22,113 nt of DNA. Source: an uncultured Collinsella sp. (lineage in GTDB: Bacteria; Actinomycetota; Coriobacteriia; Coriobacteriales; Coriobacteriaceae). Below the pieces are notes generated by a model. It did no database searches, was not told where the DNA came from, and saw only the letters and a program-made list of their open reading frames with translations. Shown one piece after another: positions 1 through 7,057 of this stretch (position 1 is the stretch's first letter; every line of letters begins with the position of its first letter). A program made the position numbers and the translations under genes. The DNA is taken from positions 1 to 22,113 of the forward strand of contig CABSNX010000005.1 of the NCBI GenBank assembly GCA_902479205.1, written 5' to 3'.

Positions 1-9
1 AAGAGACAG
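1..9. other. Nextera adapter remnant at contig start
   Basis: The first nine bases (aagagacag) equal the 3' end of the 19-base Tn5/Nextera mosaic end. A second, longer adapter match lies at the other end of the window. Genuine genomic sequence therefore probably begins at base 10. Confidence 0.85.
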
Positions 10-1687
10 CGTTTGAATCATCGTCCGCAAGCGTGTTCACGGGAACGATGGGGTCGTCAGGCGATTTCTTGTCGAGCAGGTGATCGAGCAGGTCCCTAAG
101 GCGCTGAACCTGAGAGTCCCACTCCTCGGGCGTCATATCGATAATGTCGCCATTGGAGAACTGGCCGATCGGCTCAAGCAGGCTCGCGGTATCAAAGGTA
201 CCGATATACAGCTTGCCGTCGAACTTCTGCATGCGCCAAATGTACTGGTTCTCGTTTCGGCCAAAGCCCGAAGCCAGGCCGGAAATACCGCCCTCGGGGA
301 ACATGTCGGTGCGATCGCCAACGACGAGCTGCATGTTCTCGTCCTTGTCCATGCGATAGATGCTGACCGACTGCTCAAGATTGGCATTCACAAACGAGCA
401 GTCAACGCCGCCCATTCTGCTCTTGCCGCTCTCGTCAGACTTGGACTTATTAAAGAGGATGCGCTCGAGGGCGATCTCCTCGTCGTTGTATTCACCGATA
501 TAGAGGTAGTCGTTGTAGACGATGAGGTTGGCAGCGCCAGAACGGGTGCGGGCGGGATCGATGCCAAAGCAATACCTCGCACCGTCCGCCTCCTGGTCGC
601 CGACAATCGGAGTCCACGTATAGCTGCCGTCGGCGTTCTTGTCGCCACGGACCATGGCAAACGACTGCATGGAATTATCATCGGGAGCGTTCTCGGGCGT
701 GCCGGTGCAGATGGTGACATAGAGATGGCCATTGTACGAGGCCATATCCCAAATGGCGCCGCCGTAGATGCTGTCCTGATAGCGAATCACCGGATAGCCA
801 AACAGCGTGTCCGAGTTGGCAATCTCGGTGAAGCTGCCCTGGCCCTTCGAGGGGTCAGACGACGTCAGGATCGTCGCCACAAACTTACCGGCCGCATTTT
901 TACCCACATTGCTGATGACGAGCTGGCCATCATGGACGCACATGCCGCGGATACCGGTAGCAATGCCCTGCTTGAAGGCGGCACCCTGATCCTGCGCGCT
1001 CGAAAGGCCCTGATAGACAACTTTGTACTCATCCGTCTTAGGATCGATCTCGTATACAGCAGGCAGGCCGTTTTGGCCGCCATTGTACCTGACGGTGCCG
1101 CAGAAATAGAGCTTACCCTTATAGCTCACGGCATTGCGGAAAAAAGGAGCGACGCCGTTGAGCGAATCGGAGATTAGCAGCTTGGTCTCACCGGTCTTGG
1201 TATTGATCTTGACCAAGATGCCACCGCTGTCCTTGTCGGCCGTGCCGTCCTCCTTCTGCTGTCCGTAGAAGAACGTGCCGTTAAACATGGCCTCCAGCGT
1301 CAGGCGCATGGTCTCGGCATCAAAGGAATCGCCCAGCGTGCCGTTCATGAGCGTCAGCGTATTGCCCATCGCCGCATAGCAGGTGCCTACATAAAGCCAG
1401 TCACCATAGCTCGCAGCCGCCCAAGTGTAGCTCTGGCCGCGATCGCCTTCGTTGTTGGCCGTATTACCATCGGCACCCGGAACGGCAACGGCACCGTTAC
1501 CCTGGTAGTCGACGATTCCATCCGGCTGCGACGTTCCTACCGTAGGATGCGAGAGCTTCTCAAAGGAATACCCATTTCCCGCATTGTAGGTAACGGCACC
1601 CGAAGCGTCTTCGGCGTGCGCCGGCAGCGGCGATACCAAGATAGCGGCAAGCGCTGCCACCAAGCCAAGTGTTCCCACTCGTCTCAT
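1..1687 (-). CDS. Secreted propeller-like repeat protein, 3'-truncated
   Basis: The reading frame is open for 562 codons from ATG at 1687 to the window edge with no stop, so the C-terminus is missing; the last three codons or so are adapter-derived. An SD of GGGGAGG type lies about 9 nt upstream. Residues 1-25 form a signal peptide ending in an AHA|ED cleavage motif. The mature part has at least six recurring strands of the pattern (K/Y/H)LY(I/V/F)xGT near residues 97, 192, 255, 321, 394 and 492, each followed by a loop rich in Gly, Asp and Asn. I infer a beta-propeller-like extracellular protein. The family is not recognised and no catalytic motif is visible. A surface anchor, if any, would lie in the missing C-terminus. 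The gene is monocistronic as far as can be seen. Confidence 0.85.
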   Translation of the reverse strand, partial: MRRVGTLGLVAALAAILVSPLPAHAEDASGAVTYNAGNGYSFEKLSHPTVGTSQPDGIVDYQGNGAVAVPGADGNTANNEGDRGQSYTWAAASYGDWLYVGTCYAAMGNTLTLMNGTLGDSFDAETMRLTLEAMFNGTFFYGQQKEDGTADKDSGGILVKINTKTGETKLLISDSLNGVAPFFRNAVSYKGKLYFCGTVRYNGGQNGLPAVYEIDPKTDEYKVVYQGLSSAQDQGAAFKQGIATGIRGMCVHDGQLVISNVGKNAAGKFVATILTSSDPSKGQGSFTEIANSDTLFGYPVIRYQDSIYGGAIWDMASYNGHLYVTICTGTPENAPDDNSMQSFAMVRGDKNADGSYTWTPIVGDQEADGARYCFGIDPARTRSGAANLIVYNDYLYIGEYNDEEIALERILFNKSKSDESGKSRMGGVDCSFVNANLEQSVSIYRMDKDENMQLVVGDRTDMFPEGGISGLASGFGRNENQYIWRMQKFDGKLYIGTFDTASLLEPIGQFSNGDIIDMTPEEWDSQVQRLRDLLDHLLDKKSPDDPIVPVNTLADDDSNAVS

Positions 1688-1959
1688 AAGGTTATAGCCT
1701 CCCCTGTCCTAAAGCCCAGTTTTAGCATTCTTCATTTCTGTCCACGGTTAATTGCAATCTGAGCACAGCAATAATCAGCGTATAAATATACACCTGTAAT
1801 TTTTTGGACGGGTTAATAAATGCTCGATTGGTAGCGAATTCCGCGCAAACCGTCACCAAACTCCACTTTTGCCGCATCTAAAGGTTATTTTTGCGCAAAT
1901 ATTTGGATGCCGATAGTCACAATGGGCAGGAGGCTGGTACCCACCGGAGAGGGCAACGC
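1688..1959. other. Intergenic region upstream of the secreted-protein gene
   Basis: This 272-bp gap separates the stop of the HMA gene from the start of the secreted-protein gene (both minus strand). It is AT-richer than its surroundings. It holds a perfect 10-bp palindrome, tttgcgcaaa, at 1890-1899. I found no -35/-10 pair good enough to call and no clear T-tailed terminator for the HMA gene. The SD of the secreted protein lies in 1697-1703. Confidence 0.5.
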
Positions 1960-2343
1960 CTACATTTTCATAACGTAATAGCCCGCACCCCTCACCGCCG
2001 TCTCGAGTGTTTCGCGATCAACCGGGCGCTTCGAGCGTACGCGTGCCGTGTGGTCCGCATACGTTACCGTTGCCCACACACCATCAAGCGTATTGAGGGC
2101 ATTGGCTACGTTCTGAGCGCAGCCGTCACAGCTCATGCCGCCGATAAGCAGCTCATCGCTATAGGGATAGTGCGACGCATCGGTATCCACCACAACAACC
2201 TTTTTGGCCTTCTTACCGCTCGTACCATCGCTGCAACAACTCTTCCCGTGTGTCGAAGCGGCAATGCGACGCAGTCCAAAAAACATGCCGACGGCAATGA
2301 CGGCCAGCACGATGAGATTCGCAGGGTTGAGCAAGTCACTCAT
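1960..2343 (-). CDS. Membrane-anchored HMA-domain (copper-type) metal-binding protein
   Basis: A 127-residue protein. Residues 8-27 form one membrane helix, followed by a basic linker with a Cys pair (KSCC, residues 35-37). A heavy-metal-associated domain covers about residues 63-125 with the metal-binding loop GMSCDGC (Cys72, Cys75) and the usual terminal GYYV. HMA domains of this type bind Cu(I) or similar soft metals and hand them to P-type ATPases; no such ATPase is in the window. ATG at 2343 is chosen over a TTG five codons upstream because GAAGGGGGG precedes it at normal spacing and the TTG overlaps that SD. The N-terminal helix plus Cys pair also recalls FeoB-associated Cys-rich membrane proteins, so iron is an alternative. 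A CsoR-like palindrome lies just upstream. Confidence 0.88.
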   Translation of the reverse strand: MSDLLNPANLIVLAVIAVGMFFGLRRIAASTHGKSCCSDGTSGKKAKKVVVVDTDASHYPYSDELLIGGMSCDGCAQNVANALNTLDGVWATVTYADHTARVRSKRPVDRETLETAVRGAGYYVMKM

Positions 2344-2371
2344 GCGCCCCCCCTTCAAGTAGCCCTATCTA

Positions 2372-2390
2372 GATACCCCCATGGGGTGTC
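2372..2390. promoter_or_regulatory. Putative CsoR-family (copper) operator
   Basis: The 19-bp inverted repeat gatacccc-cat-ggggtgtc has 8-bp arms with one mismatch, and CCCCATGGGG at its core is perfectly palindromic. G/C-tract dyads flanked by TA/AT are typical of CsoR-family operators. It lies 28 bp upstream of the HMA gene's start codon, where a bound repressor would block transcription. The assignment to copper is inference; no csoR gene is present in the window. Confidence 0.5.
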
Positions 2391-2451
2391 CCCATCTTAA
2401 CCCAAAATCATGTCGGTTCGGTCAATTAGTTTCCCTACTCAAACTTTTTTG

Positions 2452-2479
2452 TTGACCATGGCTTACTTTCGTGTATAAG
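2452..2479 (+). promoter_or_regulatory. Sigma-70-type promoter of the DUF3793-flavodoxin operon
   Basis: TTGACC at 2452-2457 and TATAAG at 2474-2479 are separated by 16 bp, close to the -35/-10 consensus. The expected start is near 2486, giving a short leader that carries the SD taaggag at 2507-2513. Confidence 0.7.
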
Positions 2480-2517
2480 TTTTCCTAGGTTAACAGTTTA
2501 GATCCGTAAGGAGCGCC

Positions 2518-3222
2518 GTGACCCGAACCATAGACATTCCAACGTTTCAGGCAGCGATCGTGCGCAACTGCTCTCCCACGCTCGCGGGCATCAAGCCGGC
2601 ATCGCTCTTTACCTATCCAGGAGTCTATGCCGATCAAGACGGCTCAAGCGTAACTGCGGCGATCGAGGATCGCCGAGCACGCCTGCTCAACGTTATCGCC
2701 CGGTGCAATCACGAGCTTAATCCGTTCGATATCCATCTGAGCGTTTTGGTCTGGCGCCCCTGCGGGGCGCTCGTATACGCATATCGGCCCAATAGCCTCG
2801 CCACTTACCTTGCTGACCCGCGCGCCAAAACGGCACTCGCCAAGAAGGGCTACGACACCGGCAACCTCTCGGCATGTCTTGTGCACCTGGCATCACGCAT
2901 CACGCTCGCGAGCAATAACGCCGCGGAATGCGCCTGCGGCCAGACTCGATGCGCACTGGATCAGCAAGTCTGCTGCAACAACGACTGCGCCTGCGAATTT
3001 CCACACGAGATTGGCTACTTCCTGGGGTACCCCTGCGACGACGTATACGAGTTCATCGCCCAGCGTGGCGAGAACTACAAGATCTTTGGAGCCTGGAAGG
3101 TCTATACGAATGTCGAGCAGGCGCTTGCGACGTTTGATGCGTACCGTGCCTGCACCCAACACCTCACCTTTATCTATCAGCAGGGCTGCAGCTTGGCGCA
3201 CCTTGCCCAGGCGACCCGATAG
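2518..3222 (+). CDS. DUF3793 family protein with a cysteine-rich insert
   Basis: A 234-residue soluble protein recognised as DUF3793 by its C-terminal signature FPHEIGYFLGYP (residues 161-172) followed by GAWKVY (191-196). The family's function is not established; members often neighbour flavodoxin genes, as here. The GTG start is set by taaggag four bases upstream. Unusually, seven cysteines fall between residues 138 and 159 (CxC, C, CC, C, C), with an eighth at 173. That pattern could bind a metal or an Fe-S cluster, but this is inference. No signal peptide or membrane segment is seen. The flavodoxin gene follows after 46 bp with no terminator between, so the two are probably co-transcribed from the promoter at 2452-2479. 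Confidence 0.85.
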   Translation: MTRTIDIPTFQAAIVRNCSPTLAGIKPASLFTYPGVYADQDGSSVTAAIEDRRARLLNVIARCNHELNPFDIHLSVLVWRPCGALVYAYRPNSLATYLADPRAKTALAKKGYDTGNLSACLVHLASRITLASNNAAECACGQTRCALDQQVCCNNDCACEFPHEIGYFLGYPCDDVYEFIAQRGENYKIFGAWKVYTNVEQALATFDAYRACTQHLTFIYQQGCSLAHLAQATR

Positions 3223-3268
3223 AACGTACAAACCGCGGCCGCACGCCGCACAACCGAAAGGACTCAAT

Positions 3269-3688
3269 ATGAGCAAGATCGCCGTCGTCTACTGGAGCGG
3301 CACGGGCAACACCGAGACCATGGCAAACCTCGTTGCCGAGGGCACCACGTCCGCGGGCGCCGAGGCCGAAGTCATCCCCTGCGCCGACTTCTCTGCCGAC
3401 AGGGCCGCCGACTATGATGCCTTCGCCTTCGGTTGCCCCGCCATGGGCTCCGAGGAGCTTGAATACGATGAGTTCCAACCGATGTGGGACGAAGTCAAGG
3501 AGACCCTCGGCGACAAGAAGGTCGTCCTCTTTGGCTCTTATTCGTGGGCCGAAGGCGAATGGATGGACAATTGGAAGGCGGACGCCGACGAGGCAGGCGT
3601 CAACGTGGTCGACTCCGTCATCTGTTACGACGCCCCCGACGATGAGGGCGAGGCGGCCTGCCGCGCCCTTGGAGCCGAGCTCGCCTAG
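3269..3688 (+). CDS. Short-chain flavodoxin
   Basis: A 139-residue flavodoxin, the length of short-chain clostridial flavodoxins. The phosphate-binding loop SGTGNTETM (residues 10-18) binds the FMN phosphate. CPAMGSEELEYDEF forms the first isoalloxazine loop, and GSYSWAEGEWMDNW the second, with an aromatic residue stacking on the flavin. It acts as a cytosolic one- or two-electron carrier, commonly replacing ferredoxin under iron limitation. ATG at 3269 follows the SD gaaagga at about 6 nt. It is the second gene of an operon with the DUF3793 gene and ends ahead of a strong bidirectional terminator. The redox partner is unknown. Confidence 0.95.
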   Translation: MSKIAVVYWSGTGNTETMANLVAEGTTSAGAEAEVIPCADFSADRAADYDAFAFGCPAMGSEELEYDEFQPMWDEVKETLGDKKVVLFGSYSWAEGEWMDNWKADADEAGVNVVDSVICYDAPDDEGEAACRALGAELA

Positions 3689-3745
3689 CGGCAATGAGCT
3701 CCGCCCGTAACGCGCTCTGCGCCAAAACACATTCGCGTCCCAACA

Positions 3746-3780
3746 AAAACGGGAGCCGGATCACATCCAACTCCCGTTTT
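3746..3780. terminator. Bidirectional intrinsic terminator
   Basis: Perfect 10-bp stem aaaacgggag/ctcccgtttt (3746-3755 with 3771-3780) around a 15-nt loop. T-runs occur on both strands, so it can end the flavodoxin operon from the left and the amino-acid ABC operon from the right. Confidence 0.85.
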
Positions 3781-3805
3781 CTGCTATGTCAGTCATATAA
3801 AGCAG

Positions 3806-4558
3806 CTATGAGATATTGCCCAGGAACGCCTTGGTGCGTTCGCTCTTGGGATGGTCGAAGACCTCGCTCGGCGTGCCCTCCTCCACGATAACGCCGCCGT
3901 CCATAAAGACAACGCGGTCGGCGACGTCGCGGGCAAAGCCCATCTCGTGCGTCACGACGATCATGGTCATGCCGTCGCGTGCCAGGTCGCGCATGACACC
4001 CAGAACGTCGCGGACGAGCTCGGGGTCGAGCGCCGACGTAGCCTCGTCAAAGAGCATGACGTGAGGGTTCATCGACAGGGCACGGGCGATGGCCACGCGC
4101 TGCTGCTGACCGCCCGAAAGCTGGCTCGGCATAAAGTCGATACGCTCGGCAAGACCGACCTTGGTCAGCTCCTCGACGGCAATCTTTTCGGCCTCTTCCT
4201 TGCTGCGCTTGAGCACCTTTTGCTGCGCGAGCATGACGTTCTTTTTGACTGACAGGTGCGGGAACAAATTGAACTGCTGAAACACCATGCCCAAGTGCGT
4301 ACGTACCTTATTGAGGTCGACGCCCTTGGCGCACACATCCACGCCCTCGACGACAATCGAACCACTCGTGGGCTCCTCAAGACGGTTAATGCAGCGAAGC
4401 ATCGTCGACTTGCCCGAGCCCGAGGGGCCCAAGACCACAACGACCTCACCCTTGTGCACATCCAGATCGATGTCGCGCAGGACCACGTTATCGCCAAAGG
4501 CCTTCTGGAGATTCTTGATGCTGACGACGACCTCGTTCGAGTTATTGGTTTCGCTCAT
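3806..4558 (-). CDS. Polar amino-acid ABC transporter ATP-binding protein
   Basis: A 250-residue ATPase of the GlnQ/HisP type that powers uptake of a polar amino acid across the membrane. All motifs are present in order: Walker A GPSGSGKST, Q-loop VFQQFNLFPH, signature LSGGQQQR, Walker B VMLFDEATSALD and the switch His in VTHEMGF. ATG at 4558 is preceded by GGAGG. It is the last gene of a three-gene minus-strand operon, 12 bp after the permease stop, and ends before the bidirectional terminator at 3746-3780. The substrate (glutamine, cystine, arginine or another) cannot be read from this subunit. Confidence 0.95.
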   Translation of the reverse strand: MSETNNSNEVVVSIKNLQKAFGDNVVLRDIDLDVHKGEVVVVLGPSGSGKSTMLRCINRLEEPTSGSIVVEGVDVCAKGVDLNKVRTHLGMVFQQFNLFPHLSVKKNVMLAQQKVLKRSKEEAEKIAVEELTKVGLAERIDFMPSQLSGGQQQRVAIARALSMNPHVMLFDEATSALDPELVRDVLGVMRDLARDGMTMIVVTHEMGFARDVADRVVFMDGGVIVEEGTPSEVFDHPKSERTKAFLGNIS

Positions 4559-4570
4559 GATAGAACCTCC

Positions 4571-5932
4571 TTACAGACCGGCGATATGATCGGCGGGCGT
4601 CGCGACAACCTGTCCGGCGCTCTTGGTGGGACGCTTCTTCTTAGTTTCGGCCGTCCCCAGAAGCCTCGCCTCAAGACCGCTCACCAAGCGCGCAAGCGGC
4701 AGGGTGATGACCAGATAGAACAGGGCGGCAACCACATACGGCGTGATGGACCCCGTCGTGGCCACGATGGTGCGGGCGTTCATGACGATCTCGACCACGC
4801 CCACGGCCGCGAGCAGCGACGTATCCTTGTAAAGCAGGATGAACTCACTGGTCAGCGTAGGCAAAACATTGCGGAACGTCTGCGGAATCATAACGTAGAG
4901 CAGCGTCTGGAAGGCATTCATGCCCAGCGAACGCGCGGCCTCATTCTGGCCCTTGGGGATCGACTGAATACCGGCGCGGAAGATCTCGCACAGGTAGGCG
5001 GACGAGTTCATGGCCATGACGATGACGCCCAGCACATAGTCATCAACCTTGACGCCGGCCAGCGGCAGGCCAAAGAACGCGATGTAGATCTGCAGGAACG
5101 CCGGCGTACCGCGGATGATATTCACATAGATGCCGGCAAGGCAACGCAGGATGCGCGACTTGGAGATGCGCATGAGCGACAGCGCAAAGCCAAAGGGAAT
5201 GGCCAGCGGAAACGCCACGAGCACGATCGAGAGCGACATAAGGAAGCCCTTAAAGACGATCGGCAGGCTCTGGACCAAAATGACCGGGTTCAGGAACAGG
5301 CGAAGGAACATGTTGGAATTCCATGCCTCGACCCACGGCTGCTCCTTAAGGTCGGCCAGGAAGTTATCGAATGCCGTCACGCCCTTGATCTCCACCGATG
5401 GAATCTTGGAGATCTTCTTGGTCGAACCATCGGCGAGCGTATAGGTACCGCTAAAGGCCTCGTCGCCGCCCTCGACGGGGAAGGTCACGCCGTAGACCTC
5501 GACACGGAAATAGCCGCCAGCGGGCGCCGTCTCGCCAAAATCGATCTTGAGCGTCTGGCCGTCGACCTTGCACGTAGGCTTCATGGGCGTACGGTCCATA
5601 AGGTCATCGCCCGAGAGCATCGTCAGACGTGTGTCGTCCGCACCAAAGGTCGTGCCATCGGCAAACGTCAGCGAAAGACCACTCAGTTCCTCGTCGGCAT
5701 CGGCCTGGACCTCCCAGGTAATGCGCGTCTCGGTGCCGCCGACCACAGCGCTGCCCGAACCGGTGTTGGGTCGGGCGGTAATCTTTGCGGTCTCAAGCGC
5801 CTGGGCGGTCGTGGGCGCATATGCCCCCACGCACACCAGCGCGAGCGCCACGGCCATGGCGCAGGCTAGCTTTTGGAGCAAGGCGGGCAGTGGAAAACGC
5901 TGCTCCGCAGCCCCTTCGTTCAATCGAGACAA
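4571..5932 (-). CDS. Amino-acid ABC transporter permease with extra N-terminal extracytoplasmic domain
   Basis: A 453-residue protein, about twice the usual length of a HisM/GlnP permease. Residues 21-46 are a hydrophobic signal or anchor segment ending in TTAQA. Residues 47 to about 219 form a polar region rich in beta-type sequence and predicted to lie outside the membrane. Residues 220-425 are the permease, with the EAA motif (EAARSLGMNAFQTLLYVMIPQ region, about 331-351) that docks the ATPase. I chose TTG at 5932 because AGGAGC sits five bases upstream. A longer frame back to 6040 would run through the upstream hairpin and lacks an SD. The extra domain has no function I recognise; it may tether the binding protein or sense substrate. 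Confidence 0.88.
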   Translation of the reverse strand: MSRLNEGAAEQRFPLPALLQKLACAMAVALALVCVGAYAPTTAQALETAKITARPNTGSGSAVVGGTETRITWEVQADADEELSGLSLTFADGTTFGADDTRLTMLSGDDLMDRTPMKPTCKVDGQTLKIDFGETAPAGGYFRVEVYGVTFPVEGGDEAFSGTYTLADGSTKKISKIPSVEIKGVTAFDNFLADLKEQPWVEAWNSNMFLRLFLNPVILVQSLPIVFKGFLMSLSIVLVAFPLAIPFGFALSLMRISKSRILRCLAGIYVNIIRGTPAFLQIYIAFFGLPLAGVKVDDYVLGVIVMAMNSSAYLCEIFRAGIQSIPKGQNEAARSLGMNAFQTLLYVMIPQTFRNVLPTLTSEFILLYKDTSLLAAVGVVEIVMNARTIVATTGSITPYVVAALFYLVITLPLARLVSGLEARLLGTAETKKKRPTKSAGQVVATPADHIAGL

Positions 5933-5967
5933 GGTGGCTCCTATCGTAGAAGTTGCCGGCAAAACGA

Positions 5968-5986
5968 GACGGAAGCACTCTCCGTC
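5968..5986 (-). other. Small hairpin in the binding-protein/permease gap
   Basis: A 6-bp stem (gacgga/tccgtc) with a 7-nt loop lies between the larger hairpin at 6000-6028 and the permease SD. Alone it is weak, but it forms a tandem pair with its neighbour. Confidence 0.35.
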
Positions 5987-5999
5987 AAGAGAAGCGCAA

Positions 6000-6028
6000 A
6001 GGCCCTCTCCGCAAAACGGAAAGGGCCT
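6000..6028 (-). terminator. Attenuator-like hairpin after the binding-protein gene
   Basis: A 12-bp stem (6000-6011 with 6017-6028; one G-U wobble in the minus-strand RNA) with a 5-nt loop begins 22 nt past the binding-protein stop. In the transcript the stem is followed by TTTGCG, which is only a weak U-run. Partial termination or 3'-end stabilisation that yields excess binding protein is typical for such operons. Confidence 0.6.
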
Positions 6029-6049
6029 ACACGCAATCAAGTAGCTATT

Positions 6050-6910
6050 TTACTTGATGTTGTACTTAGCCATGAGGGCGTCGACGGTACCGTCGTCGGT
6101 CAGGTCCTTGATGGCCTGGTTGATGTCGTCCTTGAGCTTGGTGTTGCCCTGGTTGATGGCGATGGCGTACTCCTCGCCGGTGCTGATCTGCTTGATGGTC
6201 TGGCAGGTGTTGAACTGCTCGGCGGTCAGCTGGCTGGCAACGGAGCGGTTGGTGACTACGGCGTCGCCCTTATCGGACTGCAGGGCGCTGAAGCACTCGG
6301 TGGCGTCCTTGTAGGGGACGATCTTGGCCTTGGGGAAGTTCTCCTGGGCAAAGGCCTCGGCGGTCGAACCGGACTGGACGATGATGGTAGCGTCGGCGTT
6401 GTTGAGCTTCTCGCTGTAGTTGTCGGCCGTGATGTCGGTGTTATCGACCTTGGTCACGATAGCCTGATCGTCCATGTAGTAGGAATCGGAGAAAGTAACT
6501 TCCTTCTCACGCTCGGGCGTGTCGGTGATAGCCGCGATGGCGACGTCGTACTTAGCGCCCGAAGCGACACCGGGGACGAGCGTGTCGAAGTCATTGTTGA
6601 CGTACTCGACATCCAGACCCAGCTTGTCGCCGATAGCCTTGATGAGCTCAAGGTCAAAGCCCTGATAATCGCCGTTGTCATCCTTGTACTCAAACGGAGC
6701 GTACTCGGCAGAGGTGCCGACGGTCAGCGTACCGTCCTTGACGAGCGCGTACTCCTTGGAGCCGTCGACCTTCTCGACCTTAGCGTCGTCAGAGCTGCTG
6801 GAACCGGCATTGGAACCAGAGGTGGCGTTGGACGAGCCGCAGCCCGTCAGTGCGAGGGCGAGCGCCATGGCGCCCGTGGCGGCAAATGCGCCAAGCTTCT
6901 TGAACTTCAT
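6050..6910 (-). CDS. Polar amino-acid ABC transporter substrate-binding lipoprotein
   Basis: A 286-residue family 3 solute-binding protein. It has a lipoprotein signal with lipobox LTGC (Cys24), then a Ser/Asn/Gly-rich linker to about residue 45, then the type II periplasmic-binding fold. Typical elements are LTVGTSAEYAPFEY, GFDLELIKAIGDKLGLDVEYV and YDVAIAAITDTPEREKEVTFSDSYY (split across the ligand-site region). ATG at 6910 is chosen because GGAG precedes it and it gives a clean lipoprotein signal; the frame extends further upstream without an SD. It is the first gene of the operon and would be membrane-anchored outside the cell. The family covers His, Arg, Gln and cystine binders, so the ligand is open. 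Confidence 0.95.
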   Translation of the reverse strand: MKFKKLGAFAATGAMALALALTGCGSSNATSGSNAGSSSSDDAKVEKVDGSKEYALVKDGTLTVGTSAEYAPFEYKDDNGDYQGFDLELIKAIGDKLGLDVEYVNNDFDTLVPGVASGAKYDVAIAAITDTPEREKEVTFSDSYYMDDQAIVTKVDNTDITADNYSEKLNNADATIIVQSGSTAEAFAQENFPKAKIVPYKDATECFSALQSDKGDAVVTNRSVASQLTAEQFNTCQTIKQISTGEEYAIAINQGNTKLKDDINQAIKDLTDDGTVDALMAKYNIK

Positions 6911-6967
6911 AATCAGTCTCCTTCCGGTGACCCCGTTTGATTCAGAGGTCTGCAAAAACTGAGGGTT

Positions 6968-6996
6968 ATTATGCACCCGCTTGGAAGAATCTGCAA
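6968..6996 (-). promoter_or_regulatory. Promoter of the amino-acid ABC operon
   Basis: On the minus strand TTGCAG (6996-6991) and CATAAT (6973-6968) are 17 bp apart, a good sigma-70-type match. Transcription would start near 6961, about 50 nt before the binding-protein ATG. Confidence 0.6.
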
Positions 6997-7057
6997 TTAG
7001 AAAACTGATTGAAACAAACCCATAACGTGAATGGAACACTCCACTTTGTAACAGTCA

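Noticed and set aside
80..1177. 365-codon plus-strand open frame at the left end
   Set aside because: It is antisense to the secreted propeller-like gene, which has a signal peptide and repeats. The plus frame has no recognisable domain.
3233..3241. ccgcggccgc palindrome between the DUF3793 and flavodoxin genes
   Set aside because: Short GC palindromes such as a NotI site occur by chance in GC-rich DNA; no U-run or flanking symmetry supports a hairpin function.
4256..5869. 537-codon plus-strand open frame
   Set aside because: It is antisense to the ABC ATPase and permease, which have complete motifs. Its translation is Arg/His/Asp-rich low-complexity sequence typical of a shadow frame in GC-rich DNA.
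5933..6040. Upstream start for the permease at 6040
   Set aside because: That stretch runs through the hairpin at 6000-6028 and has no SD, while TTG at 5932 has AGGAG at the right distance.
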